Shown here: positions 1-15,000 of the stretch, piece after piece
Layout of the letters: each line of letters opens with the position of its first letter
How positions within the stretch are numbered: position 1 is the first letter of the stretch
Source of the DNA: Rallus limicola
Lineage: Eukaryota; Chordata; Aves; Gruiformes; Rallidae
DNA: 64,000 nt
NCBI GenBank assembly: GCA_022605955.1
Contig: JAKCOZ010000012.1
Location: forward strand, 23,992,015-24,056,014
Direction of reading: 5' to 3'
Notes under the pieces: model-generated
Database searches by the model: none
What the model was told of the DNA's origin: nothing
Seen by the model: only the letters and a program-made list of their open reading frames with translations
Program-made: the position numbers and the translations under genes

Positions 1-1688
1 AAGCCCAGTTCAGCAGCTGAATATAAATGAGGAGACAAATACGGGAAAGTGTGTTAAAGCAATTTTTAAGTAGAAACACAAGTTTCTAATCCACAGCCCC
101 AGCATCAGCTTGGTGAGACTGGAACGAGAAAAATCATGGTTTGGTACAGGCAGGTGTCTCACTGGGTGACTAAACAGTCTCACTGGATTTTATAAGCAAC
201 TCCTACAGTATTTCTGAGAAGCATCCACATGTGTGCATTACAAATAGCCACATTCACCAGGGAAAGACAATATTTGAATAGTCTCAAAACAAAGCACTTC
301 CTCCAGAATGAATCTTTTCTGAGGGTTTTTTGCAGAAACATCCCCACTTATTCTTTGAAAAAACCTACCTGTAACTGTACTCTTCCTCCCCTCCCCTTCC
401 CCACTATGACCCCTTAATATTGCCCCTTATGACTGATGGGTCACGGATGGGATTTCTGCCAGCCTTTAACCCCACCACCAACAACTGTTTTGGCACCATC
501 CTGGCCTTCACAACAGGTGAGCACAGACAGCAGGGTTACACTTCACCCTCATTTGGCATGAAACACCCTTCCAGACACACTGAGAAACACTTCTGTGCTG
601 CTCCAGCTTATACATATACACACATAGAGCAGTACTGGTCCCAGTATGGAACACTGTGCCCATGAAATTAAAGGAATTGGTCTTACAATTTTTTTTATCC
701 AGAGTGTTTAATTCTGCACAGAGAGAGATGACTACTTTTTAAAAGAAGAAATAAGATGCTCAATAGAAGATGCTCTCAGTATACCTGGTTTCAAAAAGCA
801 AAAGTGTTTTCTCTTTGTAAAGCTTCTCTTTTTGCTCAGCATTTGTCCAATTCTTAAGATAAACCTCCTGGTACATATCACAGCACCTAAAAACTCCAGT
901 TCAACACTATGGCAGGCAATCCTCTACTCCAAGCTCCAGGAGGTTACAGAAAAGAGGCTTTTTCATACAAGTCGCATAAAGACAACTCAGTAATTCCAAA
1001 TACATGAATTGCTTACCATTGCTGCATAGGTATCATTTATGTGATTAAATCAGTAATGGCACATATGTTTAGAACTGGCAGGCTCTGCTTGATGAAAGAA
1101 GATATTAATAAAATTAAATGCCTTCATTTTATTATGCTATTCAGAGGGTGCTCTCGTGTCTTCTCCTTGCCAAACAGTCTGAAATCTAGATTCATCTCAT
1201 AAATCATTTCCTGTTGTAAACACCTGAACCATGGACCAGAAAGGAAATTTATCACAAGCTCTTCACACCTATTGTGGCATTCTCCAATTCTCTAATGGAA
1301 AGATCTCAGGGTCCTAGAACAGCCTTTTTATTTTCTTTAATGGTTATAGTTTAATAACACAGATACAATCCAGAAAGGCTTTAAAAGGAGATATCCACTG
1401 GATAAGGTCCATGTATATTTCAGTGTTGTCCAATAAGAAAAAAAAAAACTGTTTTCACTCTCACACAACAAAATTTATGATGAAATAGTCTTGCAAACTA
1501 TTCCTCACTAGAGCCTTACGGAGTCTTGACAGCATGTCCATAGCCAACATCACACTCTCATCCACACAGATGAATGATGATCATAAAAGGCTGAGAGTCC
1601 AGTGTGTCTTACTGAACTTTGTTTAAACTCATCGCAGCTATATAATTGCTCTGGAGATGTGATGGAATTTCTCTTATTTTACTTCCAG

Positions 1689-1738
1689 GCACTTATTGAT
1701 AAGTTTGAACCAGACGATCAGGGACTTTGGGAATACAG
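1689..1738 (+). other. Weak candidate exon on plus strand
   Basis: A strong acceptor (TTTCTCTTATTTTACTTCCAG) precedes 50 open bases reading ALIDKFEPDDQGLWEY, followed by CAG/GTCTGC. The charged, non-repetitive peptide looks protein-like but is very short and matches nothing I know. It would be antisense to MEGF6. Probably chance. Confidence 0.15.
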
Positions 1739-4700
1739 GTCTGCCAGAGCACTGGGGAAAATGGTAATGACCTGCTCAACCAGCAAGCCAAGTTAGTGGG
1801 AGAAACAGGAGACACCAAGGTAGAGGTTACCTGGGTACCTTTTCTTGTTCTGCTACATATCAGCTAGGTTCTTGACACAGTATCTAACACAGCAGGAGAA
1901 AAAGCTCTTCCTCTTAAAATCATTTCTGCCACAAAACCTTTTGCAGACTGGTTTTCAAACTCCCACAACGATGGAAATAAAGGAAATTTAGCAGGAGAGT
2001 TCACAGAAAGTTAATTGGCTGAACTTAGAGGCAGAGAGCCTTTCTCCATTAGACCATTAGAGAAAAAATAGAATTAAGGACACAATGATCCTCTGAACTT
2101 CTGAACACAACTTAGTCTACAAGACAGGAGAAGGGGAGATAACAGCAAGTGTTCAGCTCCAGCACTGAGTCAATTCCCACAATGACCATCCCCAAAGCTA
2201 AATGCAAAACTGACTGCCAGAGGCTAGATTACTATTTTACAGACGCTCCCCTGCCCCTGCTGCATTCTCCCTCCATCCTTCCAAAGTTTTCTCTTCCTTT
2301 GCAGCCATCATTGCCAGGTCCTTAAGATTTCCAGGACTCCTAGAGAGCCCAAAGAAGAGAAGAGGGCCTGTGGAGCAAAGGGGGAGGATGACTCAAATAT
2401 GCAATTACCTTCTAGAGGAAGGAAAACCACCAACCTGAAAGTCAGAAGCTTCTGTTCTTTATATTACAGTGCAGTATGCACAATCAAGCTGGCAGCAGTG
2501 GGGCAGAAGGAAAAAATGATAGAGAACAGTCTTCCGGATTAACCTTTCTTGGACCTCCTCCTGTAAATCAGGACAGCCTCAAAACCTGCAGCCACTCTGC
2601 TGCTATTTCCAGGGCTTGTCATTGAAAAACTAGATAAACTCACGTTTCTAAAAACTTCACATGTCACACTGAAGATAAGTGTTTGAATTTCCCACTAAAG
2701 TGAAACAGATGTTGGAATGCAGCAATGGAACTAAAAGTTGCATCACAGCACAGAAATTATTTTGAAGAATTATTAAAAAGCCTTTGGAAGACAATATTTC
2801 TAGAGTTATGCCAATTTAATATGATGAACATTTAAATATTAATTCAGAACAGAGCTGAGGACTCAACACTGATTCCTATTGACTGTAACACACGCTTCTC
2901 CAGAATATGGGTGATGAGAGGAGATGTGTTTTCTTTCAGTGCCAGACCTGCACATGGATCTCACACTGCAGAAAGTACTTCACAATATTCCCCAGTGACT
3001 GCAGGCTTGATGCATAAACCAAGCCTTCAGGAGCATTTAGTCACAGCACCAGTCCTTTGCTAATAAATCAAAAGCAAATCAAAGTGGCCACCGCATTAGA
3101 GAAGACATTGGGTAATTTTGCTTAGGATCAAATTTACTAGTGCTGGGAAGAGCCTGCTCCACTCATACTACAATTTCTTTGACTTTTAAAAGGACTGGAG
3201 TCTAAAAGAAGGGGTGGTGCTTTTATCACTGCTTTTTTTTTGAAAGTGATGCTGTAATTCAAATCCTGGTAACCTTGGAAACAGCCTCTCTCCTCAGATA
3301 CGTCCGTGTCAATTCAAGTAATTGGGACACTCGAGCTAATGGTGCCTAGATTTCAATATCCAGGCTAGTGCTGAAGCATTAGTCCTAGAGGACTCTCAGC
3401 TGAGGAACAGGTCCTCTCTGTTGAAAAACAGGCTGTCTCAGAAAGGGTCTTCTCCTCCTGCAAGCATCTAGCTGTAAGGAACTGCTTTGTATGTATACAG
3501 GAGCACAGGGATGATTTAATAGGAGTGAACTCAGTTTATTGGTACATGTAAACAAAGCTCCCCGAGCCAAGCAGAGAAACACCACCTACTTAGCTTTAAG
3601 ATCTTCCACCTCTACAGATTTACAAAAAAAATCCCCAATCTTCTTTCTTACCCTTTGTGTATGGACATGTACACGCACACACACACAACCCCTGCACAAA
3701 CTCACACCTTCACTAAGAAGCAGTTTCTATACACATCAGACCCATGAACAAACAATACAGACTTCACTAAGTATTTTAGGTAGTCCTAAAAATTAGAGTC
3801 AAGCTTACAGAATTACCACCTTGTAACACAGATGCCTGAGGGAGGAAAAATAATCAAGAAGCTGTTGGGAATTTCTCTTAGCTTTTAGAAGCAGCTTGTT
3901 CCTTCTGCCTCTACTGAAGCCAGGAAGGTTTCTTTAAAAGAAATGGAAGATTCTCTAACATATTTTGAAAGGCACATAGTCACTAGGCAATCACTCAGCT
4001 CAAGGACATGCTTCACCACCTTTCTGCAGATGTATATGCACTCTCAGAAGATGTTTTTTAAGTATATCTAGGGACCCCACCCCATAAAAAGGGCATCTAA
4101 AAAAGTTTTTTCCACATAGGACATTCCCAGCAAGAATTCCTGTCATGTAGCACTGTTAACTAAACATTTGCTTGTTTTCTCATATTATATCACAGAAAGT
4201 GATTTGGTTATTGCACAGAATGTAAAGTGAGTAAATTACACCCAACATCTGTCCTTTCCATCCTTATCAAAAGTAGGGAAACAGAAGGAATTAGTATTTG
4301 GGAAAAGCTACCTAAGTAATAATGGTTTGAAACTCATTATTGGGCGTTTCCATTGTCACATATAATACTGGCAAAGGGAATAGAGTAAGGAAGTCTGAGC
4401 TCCAAGGAATCTTTTCCTATCTTAAAGATCTTCTTTAAATCTTTTCTAAAGCCAAGATGATGCAGATCTTCCAGGCTGAAAGACCAAAAATGACCAGGAA
4501 ACAGCATATTCAGACCTAGGCTCAGTTATCCTTTGATATTGTTAATAATGGAAAAGGAAAGAAAAAAAGCAGCCAAAACAGAGCAGTAGCTGAGTCGGGA
4601 CCGACACACACATTCACTGCCAGCAAAGGCATAAAACATTACAGCCCAGAATTGGCCGCCACAATTGTTGTTTTAGTCCCTTTGAGAGTTAAAGTTATTT

Positions 4701-7700
4701 ATATACAAGATCTGTAATGGAATATGGAATAACTAAATCAACAAGATTTAAAGTGAGAAGCGAACAAGGCTATAATGGAACAGCTGCCAAACTGGACTTG
4801 GGACAGCTCAACTCTAGAAGGCCATTTTTCAGTTTAAAGACTACAGTAAGCAAAAAACTGAAATATTACACCTATAAAACCGTTTGGAAATATGCTGTAA
4901 TGCTCAGTAAAACCAGCGACAGCAATGCAAGTTTCAACTTGCTTCTCATTACAGTTTGAATATGGAAAATGCATTCTAGTCACTGAAAAGCCAGACAGGA
5001 AGGTTTTCTCTAACAATTCATATAAAAGTAAAAGCTTGTGCATGTCTCCTGGCTCTGAAGTTGTAAAATAAGGACCTGATTCCCCTCAAACTGAAGGAGG
5101 CAAAGTTTGACATGCACATCAACAGCGGACTAACTCAGCTGTAAAGCTACAGCTGCATATAAACAGCTGTCTGAATCGCATTGCAGAATAAACAGAGACC
5201 CAAAATTAATCCAGAGTAATTATTTATATAGGCTTAAGTGAGATCAGCATTGCAGAATTTTTTATTTGGTGAAGATAAAGTTACCCTTGTTTTATTACTT
5301 CTCTACACGAGATGCTGAATACTGCATCTTGCTTAAAAACTTCTCATGTTCTCACCTACACACGTACACTCAATTTCACTGAGGCAAAGTGGTTTATTTG
5401 TTGTTTGATTTTGCTACTTTTGAATTTCTAAAAAGTAGTTATAGTCTCAGAAGAGATTTACTGCTAAGCCCATTCTGGTGCCACCTCTAAGAGGCCCGTT
5501 ACAGTTGATCATGTCAATCAGATCTTCCCAAAACATCAGCAGAATACACAATAAGGGTTATTGAGTACTCTCCAAGAAAAACAAGGTGGGGTTTAGATCA
5601 TTCACTGAAATAAGTGTCTTACAGAAAACACTTGAGTTGAAACCCAGTTCTGATAAAACACAGAGGAGGCATATGCCAGTGAAGAGGAGCAGAGATGCTC
5701 AGCAGTTCACGCAGATGGCTGCTTGAGATCCCTGGTCTGCAACAAGCTATAAGAGCCCATCTGGAGGGGTTATGGACCAGGAAACCACAGGGGTTTTCTT
5801 CAGTGATGGAGCTGGGACCTTCCTGTGAGACTGATGTTCCCTGGGGTCTAGAAGCCGTTGCTGGCCAGGGCTCTGAAGCAGCCGAGCTGCAAAGCTCATG
5901 CAGAGCTGGGGACACGTCACACCACGTTGTTGAGCTGCTCTTCATTTTACTGATGTGGCTAACAGAAGCTGCAAAGATCATTTCAGGTTCATGCAGCACC
6001 TACCAGGGCAAGTGTCTTCAAGTTGTTCGTGTACTCTACCTGAAGCAGAATGATGGAGATCTTCAGGTCCAGGAAGACTTGAATTTTGGCTTTCTGTTCT
6101 GAATTAGAGCAAGATCAAAGCAAAACAACTCTGATCTTGACAACAATCACAGAACAGAAATACTATTGCCTGACTAGTCCTACGCTATGCCACATTCTCT
6201 CTCGTGCTATTTGCAAAGGCATCTGCAATCTCAGCCCTTGCTGTCTCCAGTATTCAGTGTTTTGTTCACTTCAAACTAAGTACAGGATGATGAAAACTCC
6301 TGAAACATGATGGTGCCAAAAGAAAATCTGCACCACCATTAATTGCTACATGAGTACATCAGTTCTGTCATGAACAGTGACATGCCAGGCATAACAAGCA
6401 TCTCTGAAGTCAAACTCCCAGTTTCTCTCTGCCACAGAATAAAGGATGCTGATGACAGATGGGCAGAGTTAAGCAAGCCGCTCGGCCAAAATCCTAGATA
6501 GATGACTGCAGCTGCATTTCACTGCCAAGACCAGAACCTTCGTTTGTATCAGAAACCACTAGCTTCCTGGCTTCAGTCAGGAAAAAGTTCTATAAGAATT
6601 AATGTTATATATAATGAGAATAAAAATGAAACAATTATCTGCTGTCCTGGCTCCTAGCTTTCTCATCTGGCTCCAGGAGTATTCCCTCTACCTACATACT
6701 CCCAGATCCACAGAATTGCAGAACTCTTGCTCCACAACACTTAACAGTGCTATCCACCTCAGCCAGAACTCATCTTTTCCTTTCTATCCAACTATTTATC
6801 CACTCCACCTGAACTACCATGTATTTTTATTCCACCATGCTGACTAGGCACCAGCTTTGAGTCACTGGACAGAAAGGTTCAATCACACTTCCTCCCCAAA
6901 AGGAAAACAAAGGGGAACAAAGGAACACAGAAGTTGTCTGGGGTCTAAGTATCACTTCCAGGTGGTGACTGTTGTTCAGGTACTCCATGGTGACAGCACC
7001 GCTTGCCAAAATTATACTGATGCTTCAAAACATGCTTAGGGCACATGCAGTCAGGGGAGACCCCAGGAGACAGATTCATTATATACAACATGGTACTTTA
7101 CTGTGATGCTCTGGCTCTCCCTAACTCCCCTGGGACAGTTTGTTTCAGGTTCACACATCTTAACCTGAAGTTGCATTGTTTCTTATAAAGAGCTCCCAGA
7201 GATTTCAGCAGGAGCTGCAATTATTTAAGACTCAAGATCCTCTATTATACTGATAAAGTTAACCATGCATCAAGTCCTCTGCTGCCTCACATCCCTCCTA
7301 AAAAGTCAGCAGGACTGAAAAGAGTATGTTGGGGTAATTTCAGCCAAAGTTTGGTTTTTTTCCCTATTTATGAATCATAACAGCAAGTTACACCACACTG
7401 CTCTCCATTTATATAAACTTGCATTTTAAGCTTAACTTTATTCTGAGTATGAAGACAATGCTTTGTTTAATTATGAGAGAGAATGAGATCATACAGTCAA
7501 ATAAAATGGCAAGAGAGTTTTCAGCTTTAATTGGCAACTTGTGTTGCCTTGCTTTCCTAGCCATTACCATCTGGTCAAGACAAAAGCAATCAATAATACA
7601 CTTCTACTAAAAGAAGAACCCAACACAGCACAATACCATAGTGTTGTGCCCACTAAATCAATAGACATCCTCAGTTATAAGGTAGTTGCTGCAGTATTTT

Positions 7701-10700
7701 CAAGAGAATTTTGAAAGGACTGCTTTCTAAACCACCATTTACTTCCTTCACTGCAAGCACAATCAGCTTTTAATGAGCTTTTCTCTGTACAGATAAAAAA
7801 TATTTATAAAAGGAAAGCATGCAAGATTCAGAAAGGCTTTGCAAAGCTTAAAAAGTGTAGAACATTTAATTCACAGATGGGTCAGGAGAGGAAAAACTGA
7901 GGGTTGTGTGCCCAGACCCAAACCAAGTCAAACAAGGACAGAGCCACCAAGTAACTCAGATGTTTTAGGGGAGCATTTCAACCCATTTTTCAGTAATCTT
8001 TGTTCCTGCCTAAGCCCAGATGCAAGAACCTTCATGCTACCTCTTTGTGACATGTTGCAGGAGCCCTATGGAATGGCTGGGAGCACCTTCAACCAAGAAC
8101 CAAGGAGGACAACTAGGCTAAGTAGGACATGAAGAGGGCTCCCTGATGCGGACAGGACAGTTGGGCATCTCCACCTAGAACAACCAGTATCCTCAAACAG
8201 CATTGAGAGCTCAGATGGAGCTCCAGGAGATTGCTCACTCCACTCCTTTCAACCTCCAAGAAAAACCCTATTACTCCACGCTTGTAAAAGGGATAAGGGA
8301 GGTGATAAGGGGTCAGACAGATGTCTCAGCCACTGAAGAATCTACTAGCCTGGGAATTGCTGTCACTCACAGGAGGTGGCCAGGAAGGCAACTATGACAT
8401 TTGAGAAAGTAAACTGAAGAATTCAGCAAGCTTTGCATGTCAAAATCTTCACATTTACCCAAAACAAGAATAGACTGTTCAGTAGAAAAGGTCAAAAGAA
8501 ACTGAGGAAGACCAGTTTATGTTTTGATTTTTAGAAGCAGTATGATAAAAAGTGAAGGAGAGCATTAGATTCAGGATATTGAAGGAAGCAGGAGAAAGGC
8601 ATGCATGAGGACCTAGCAAAATGGGTTATTGTGCTCATCTAGCAATGTTTTAACAGTAGTAACACAGGAAAAAGAAGAAAAATTAATCTACCTTCTCCAC
8701 ATTTACAGGTTCAGAATATTTCTGGTTGATGTTTATCAGTAGGTTCATTGTAGGGGGAATATCTGATTTTCATCCCTAGTTTCAAGTTTTTTTATTCAAA
8801 AACCCACAACACTGCAGTAGTTTGCTTCCCTTCATTAGGAGTAAATAGCACACACTGGTCTCAGCCACTAAAACCTTTAAATCAGAAAGGCACTGAGATG
8901 GGGGGAAAAAAAAAACAAACACAAAACCCATAAAAAGTCCTTAAACTCGCAGAAGTGCCTTGGTAATTACCTAGTAACTAATCCAAGAGACTGTTAGTGG
9001 TAGTTACACAGCCATGAGCCTTTCTGTAACAAGCCACACACATGCAGCAGTAGGAGAAATGAAAGAAAAAAAAAAATCTTTGTCCTATTAGGCACTACTG
9101 GCTCTGCTTCTGTCCAGACACACGAAGAAACTTTTCCCACAGACACAGGCTTTCCATAAATTGCTTGTGGGGTCTCTAGATGGCCACCAAAGCCATTAAT
9201 TATCTAGTTTTTAGAGAAGCTAGAAGAACAAATCATAATAGTATTAAGATGATCCACTGTCACCCCATGGAAAGCCCCACAGGAGCTAAGACAACAAACC
9301 TCACCACCCTCCTAAGCAATCCTCCATACCCCTCAGCTGTGGATGCTCACCATGTAGTGTGTTCTCTCATGGAGACGATCTGTCAGCATATCCTTCCCAC
9401 ATCGCATTTGGACTGCATCTTCCCTGCCTCCACTTGACACAGGCTGATGTGCCACTGAGTCAGACCTGCCTTCATGTCAATACATGCAGATGGTACTTTT
9501 GATCACTGAGACCTATTTTTGCAGTCTGAAAGCTGGCTACATATTGCAACCATCAGATAAAAACATACTGGTTTTAATCTAATTTTGTCACGTGTAATTT
9601 GTTGAAAGGTTAAGTGCTCATCTTTGCTAGAAGAATAAAATAAACCTGAGGTAGAGTTTAAACATGGCTAAATACCTGCCACAGAAACCCCCAAACAGAA
9701 GATACAAGAGGCCAAGTGCAATGCAGATCACTTCTGCTAGGCTGTGCCAAAGCAGAGAGGGGGCAAGTGTTCAGAGAAAAAAATCTTCTGTGGCTCCATC
9801 TGTGGGTACACTCCAAAGTCATTGCTCCCTTCACAGGGGCTGCTGATTCCTTACAGCACAGAGCCTCAGCTACTCCAAAGGAGCACTTCCCTATTAATCC
9901 CAAGGAGATGAGTATCAAGAATAGGACAAGCTTTTATAGTGCAAGGGAAGACTTGGGGAGGAACAGACCAGAGGACAGTAAGCCATTTAGCATTCATCTT
10001 CACAAATTTGAGTTGCTGGCACAGCAATGAGCCCTTCCTGGCTTGGGAAGGAGACTGGGTGCTCCACACACTCTCCAGAATTTCTATACTGACTTTAATG
10101 ATACTCCAGCACAATAAGCTGCAGTGCAGAAGACAGTACGTTCCACTGAGACTGTGACACATTCGGGCCCATGTCCTAGTGTCTACCAAGTAAAGCCACC
10201 TACCACTGAGCCTCACAGTTTATGCTAGCACCTTACAAGATTAAACACAGAGGAAAGCCAGGAAAGACACTGCAGTGGACAAGAGGCAACCCTGAATTGC
10301 CTTGGCAGCAAAAGGACCTCAGGAAAGTGGTGGATTCTTTCTAGACAGTGCTGGAGAAATGAGGCCTGCTTTGTCCTCAACCGGGATGCCAGCACAATAG
10401 CACTGGAGCAACCTCCAGTCACTCAGCTCTGATACAGCAAGGCCACCTTTATTTTTTTTTTTGCCCCAGGAAGGTGTGCAATATAGGACATGAGCCACAT
10501 TGATGTGGTTTCTAGAGAAGTATAACCCATCTTTTGTTCTCAAGCCTCACCACATCAAAGCTGTGTAAGGCATCAACTAATTTAGCCTGTAGACATTAGA
10601 CTGTCATTAAGAGACTGGAACACAGTATGCCACGAAGGCAGTTCTTCATTATTAGTTAAAAATTTAAGAGGTTTCCTGTTAGCACTGAGTAAGGTTAATA

Positions 10701-11744
10701 ATGACCACACAGAAAACCTTTGAGATGGTGACAGAAATATGGGCCTCCCAACAGAGAAAAAAATACGACCTGCTTAAAACCACTAAGTCAGGAAATTTGA
10801 TATTGGAAGAGAACAAGCCAAATAAAATAAATCAGGTGATAGGTACTAAGCGCTTGTGTCAGAATAAAGGACAAATGAAACTCAAGGCTCTACATCCAAC
10901 AAACTGCGTTGCAGGGCAGCCAGAAATGGTTGTGTCAGGTAACTGGACTACAGCCTTCACCATGATGAACCATTCTGCCAACATGCTCAACTGGTGAATC
11001 CCAGACACCATAGTACCCTGACAGTACACTCTCATCTGGGTGTAGATCCAAACATGCTTTGGCATAGAAGGATATATGAAGGCATAGAAGCTACACAGAC
11101 TTTCCACTCAATAATTAGACACATCTATTAAAAAGAGAGACACCCCATTGAATTAGCATTTTTGAAAGCTTATGTAAATGAACATGCATAAAGAGGACAT
11201 GAGAGCAAAGCGACAATAAGGAGGATTTACACTTAGAGCAGCTCAGTTTCAAAAGCTTCTTGTTAACCAAGGCCATGTCACGGCACATTTAACCTCGCAC
11301 AGTTCCTCTCCCCTGAGTTCTCCCCCACAACCTCTGCATCTCTCTGGTAGAAAAGCTTAGGTATATCTGAAACTCAAAAATATGGGGGGCTGGATATTTT
11401 GGGGTAGTTCAAGCTTTTTTTTCTTTAAACAGTCTCTCTCATTTTAAGACAGCAGCACACGGAAAGAATTGCTCCAGGGATGCAGCAACTGAACTCTGCA
11501 AAGCACTGGAATTCACTTACTGCCCACAGCTAGAGCTATGTTACACAAGCTTTTGTTGTAAAAGGCAGATGTGACAGTTTTTAATAAAGAGGGTATGCTT
11601 AGAGTTCAAATGTCTATTTAAGAATACACAGAAATTTTAAGGAAAAAAATGAGAGGCAAGTCAGGTAATGAGCCCAATTTAAACTGTTCTACACACATAA
11701 CTAAAGTAACTACTAGAAAGCTGAAGAGGAACTTAAGAAGGGCA

Positions 11745-12022
11745 TATAGTGATAGGATGACGTGGAATGGTTTTAAATTGGAAGGGGTTAGATTTCGATT
11801 GGATATTAGGAAAAAATTCTTCACTAATAGGGTGGTGAGGCACTGGAACAGGTTGCCCAGGGAGCTGGTGGCTGCCCCCTCCCTGGAGTTGTTCAAGGTT
11901 GGGTTGCATGGAGCCTTGAAAAACCTGTTCTGGGGAGAGGTGTCCCTGCCCATGGCAAGGGTGGTTGGAACTTGATGATCTTTAAGGTCCCTCCCAACCC
12001 AAACTGTTCTGTGATTCTATGA
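11745..12022 (+). mobile_element. CR1 LINE 3' fragment
   Basis: The plus-strand frame reads HWNRLPRELVAAPSLELFKV, the typical C-terminal end of the CR1 ORF2 reverse-transcriptase protein. It is followed by the CR1 3' UTR and ends in a CTGTGATTCTATGA-type terminus at about 12022. The frame stays open into upstream non-CR1 sequence. The element is 5'-truncated, as most CR1 copies are, and lies antisense to MEGF6. Confidence 0.92.
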
Positions 12023-15000
12023 AAAATACCCTGTGAAATTTTAACTGGTTATGTGACCTTTCATGGACTTTGCTAAACTGCTGTTAGCTTTATCCCACCC
12101 CTCCAAAAAGCTGCCCATATTCCATGAGAGGATTGATGGCATTTAAGTTGCTGGTGAATTGTTTTATTTGTCATCCCATTTTCTCACAGAATTAGATGAA
12201 ACCAAAAAGAAAATGTTTTCACTGAAACTGAATTAGTTGCCCAACCCAAAAAATCCTGAAGTATTCATTCACATATACAGTAGTTCATCAGTTCTAAAAC
12301 TCTCAGCTTTATTATGTGCCTGTCAGAATAAATGATAATGCCAAGTAGCTGGCAGGATAATGAACAACTGCCATGATAAATGGATCGTCACACAAAGCTA
12401 TCTGAAATACAAAGATGACAATGTACAGCTACACCTACAGTTTCTCCTTTTCCATTTTCCCCCATGTGTTGTGCAATTTTATTCTGTCTCAAATTTACTT
12501 GGCTGGAACAGAGGTTCCAGAGGAGACATGAAACAAATTGTGGTTAAATCCTCTAGAGATGTGAAGTACAACACCACTGTACAATTATCCATTGATTGCA
12601 GTGGTGCCACAGATATGTTTTCTTGCCATACAGTCTAGCAAGCATTGTTAATATATTCACTTATTTCAGTTATTAAATTTGCCCTCTGATGAACATCTGT
12701 TATCTACTGTTAGCACATCCTCCTTCCTGTTGCTTCACACACACTACAAAACTAAAGACTCCATAGCACAACAGTCTTTACTCAAAGGTCAAAAATAATT
12801 CCAAATTCACTCCCAAATTGCATTTGTCTAACACCACCTTCAAGTCAAGGAAGGCAGATTTTAGCCACAAAGAGAGAATTTAATTGAGCTCTTAACTTCT
12901 TTGGCTTTGCAAAGATCCAGAAGCAATACAATGCAGACACCAGCTTGGAAAACATCAAACAGTCCTTATTTACACCAGTACCACAAGGAGCAGACAAGGC
13001 TCTTTGTAAATTGTGGAATGTGGGTGTAATGCCTGTTTGACCAAAGATCCAGAGTGAGAAAAATACTCCAGAAGCTTGTCATCATGTCAAGTTTCACCTC
13101 TACCCCCCAACCCTAAGTTACATTACAGTTTCTACATTATTTACAGCAGAAATGCAACCCCGGGATGGAGAAACCATAGTGAGAGTTGTGGGTGGGAAGC
13201 AATGCAAGCAGCCACACCTGCAAGTGCAGTTCAGGCTGGGGCAGGGATGCAGGTTAAAGAGATGGATTCTTAAGTGAAATATTAACCCCCAAAAAAATAA
13301 TCTCCATGGGAATGGGCTATTCTTCCCACCCAGAAGCCTTTATGTTATACACTAACAGGATTTCTAGTATTCGCATGCAAAGGAAAGAATAGAAGACCCA
13401 TCTGCTGTCAAAGGGATCAGTATTGCCTCCCCCAACTCCTGTCAGCTTTCCTGAGCTCCAAAACAGCATGAGATTATGGTGAGAGAAAACAGATTCAGGT
13501 CAGCAACCCTGAACACAAAAGCTGTACTTGCAGGATGGGTAACACTGAGAAAAGCAATTGCCCATGAATTCTTGGTCAACCAAAAGCAATTAGATTTCAC
13601 AAGAAAGGAAACAGAAATAAGTTTTCTTTAAAAGGATAGCAGACACCATTTCCCTCACTTCAGTACCTTACAAGTGATGCACACCATCAGAATCTCTCAA
13701 AAGGCTGAAAAACAAGAGTAGTCACTTTTATTCCAGGCAGTCACAAGATAAATTCGGCCTTTTCGACTTTGGTTGTACTTAGAGATTATTAGAAAGTACC
13801 TGAAGAAGAAAAAAACAATTTTGAAATAGCTGGCTCTAAAGTTTAAGTCACAACTTCAGGCTTGGAAAGCAGCAAGCACAGGAAAAAAAATAACAAAGAA
13901 AAGAAGGAAGAATGATCAAGACACTCAAAAATGAAAGAAATTCAAAGAATCCCAAGGGTAGCACATCCAGAAACCATTTCATCCATAGCTGCCTCTTCCT
14001 CCTCAGGGGAAGTGACAAGGAGGTGTCAGATATTTACCCTGACAAATAAAAGCTACACTTTAAGCAGTGTAATTCAGTGCTTCGTTAGTACTGGGGGAGA
14101 AAAGGGGCATCTAAGAACAGGCCTAAAGACACCACGTGAGGCTCAGCTTTGGGACAGTCAAATCTGGAACCTGACCAATATTCAAAGGGGTTTGTGTGCC
14201 CCCACACCACATACCTTAAACAGCCGCTTTTCAGAGAGCAAGTCATCTCACAGCAGAGAAAACAGAAGGATTTCCACTATTCCAAATCATTACTCACCTC
14301 AGAGTCTAAAGGAGCACGGGAAGTCATTTTCGGAAGCGACTGACCAGCAATGCTGGGGGATGACAGCAGGAAATGTCTGATCTAAAAATCTGCTCCACAG
14401 TTGAGGGCTGTAATCATTCGTGTTTGCTCTGTACAGTTACAGGCCAGAGATGCAAGGAAGGCTTTCTGAGCAGAAGTTGTTTAACCAACAGCAGTGAAAC
14501 CTGCCTCACCCAATTCACATATTGCATAAGAAAAACGTCTTTACTTTTTCCTTTTGCAGTTAACTTCTAGACCCACCATTACCCACAAGCAATACCAACA
14601 CACCTCAACTTTCAGGGGTTAGTTAAAAAAAACCTGGGTTACACACCCATCTTACCACTGAAGTGCTACCAAAACTGCTGGCAACAAGGTAACAGCAGCA
14701 TTGGAAAGGACATTTTTCAGATGGCTGCCAGGGCAAATCCTCACATTGGCACCACAGGGTCGGTATGTGTGCACACAATAGTACAGAGTTGTGTTGGAAT
14801 GTTTCCCTCCTGAAGACAGACTGGCATGGATGTGATCTAGTGCCACAGAAGAGGCAGATTTTCCTTCCTGAAGGAGGAAATCATCGCAGCAAACAGTTTA
14901 AGTATAGAAGGCTCATCATACTGAACAGCACCAAGATAGCCAGGTTTGAAAGAGGCACATAGCCTGCATCAAGCCTGGCATTTCCACATCATTTTTACCC

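Noticed and set aside
3667..3688. Short CA-rich stretch
   Set aside because: Too short and interrupted to count as a microsatellite.
5619..6102. Overlapping frames of 126 (minus) and 135 (plus) codons
   Set aside because: Mirror-image frames in a mildly GC-rich patch; neither peptide has recognisable features or splice context.
13931..14380. 149-codon plus-strand frame in intron 4
   Set aside because: No domain, signal or codon pattern; one frame of this size is expected by chance over 26 kb on two strands.
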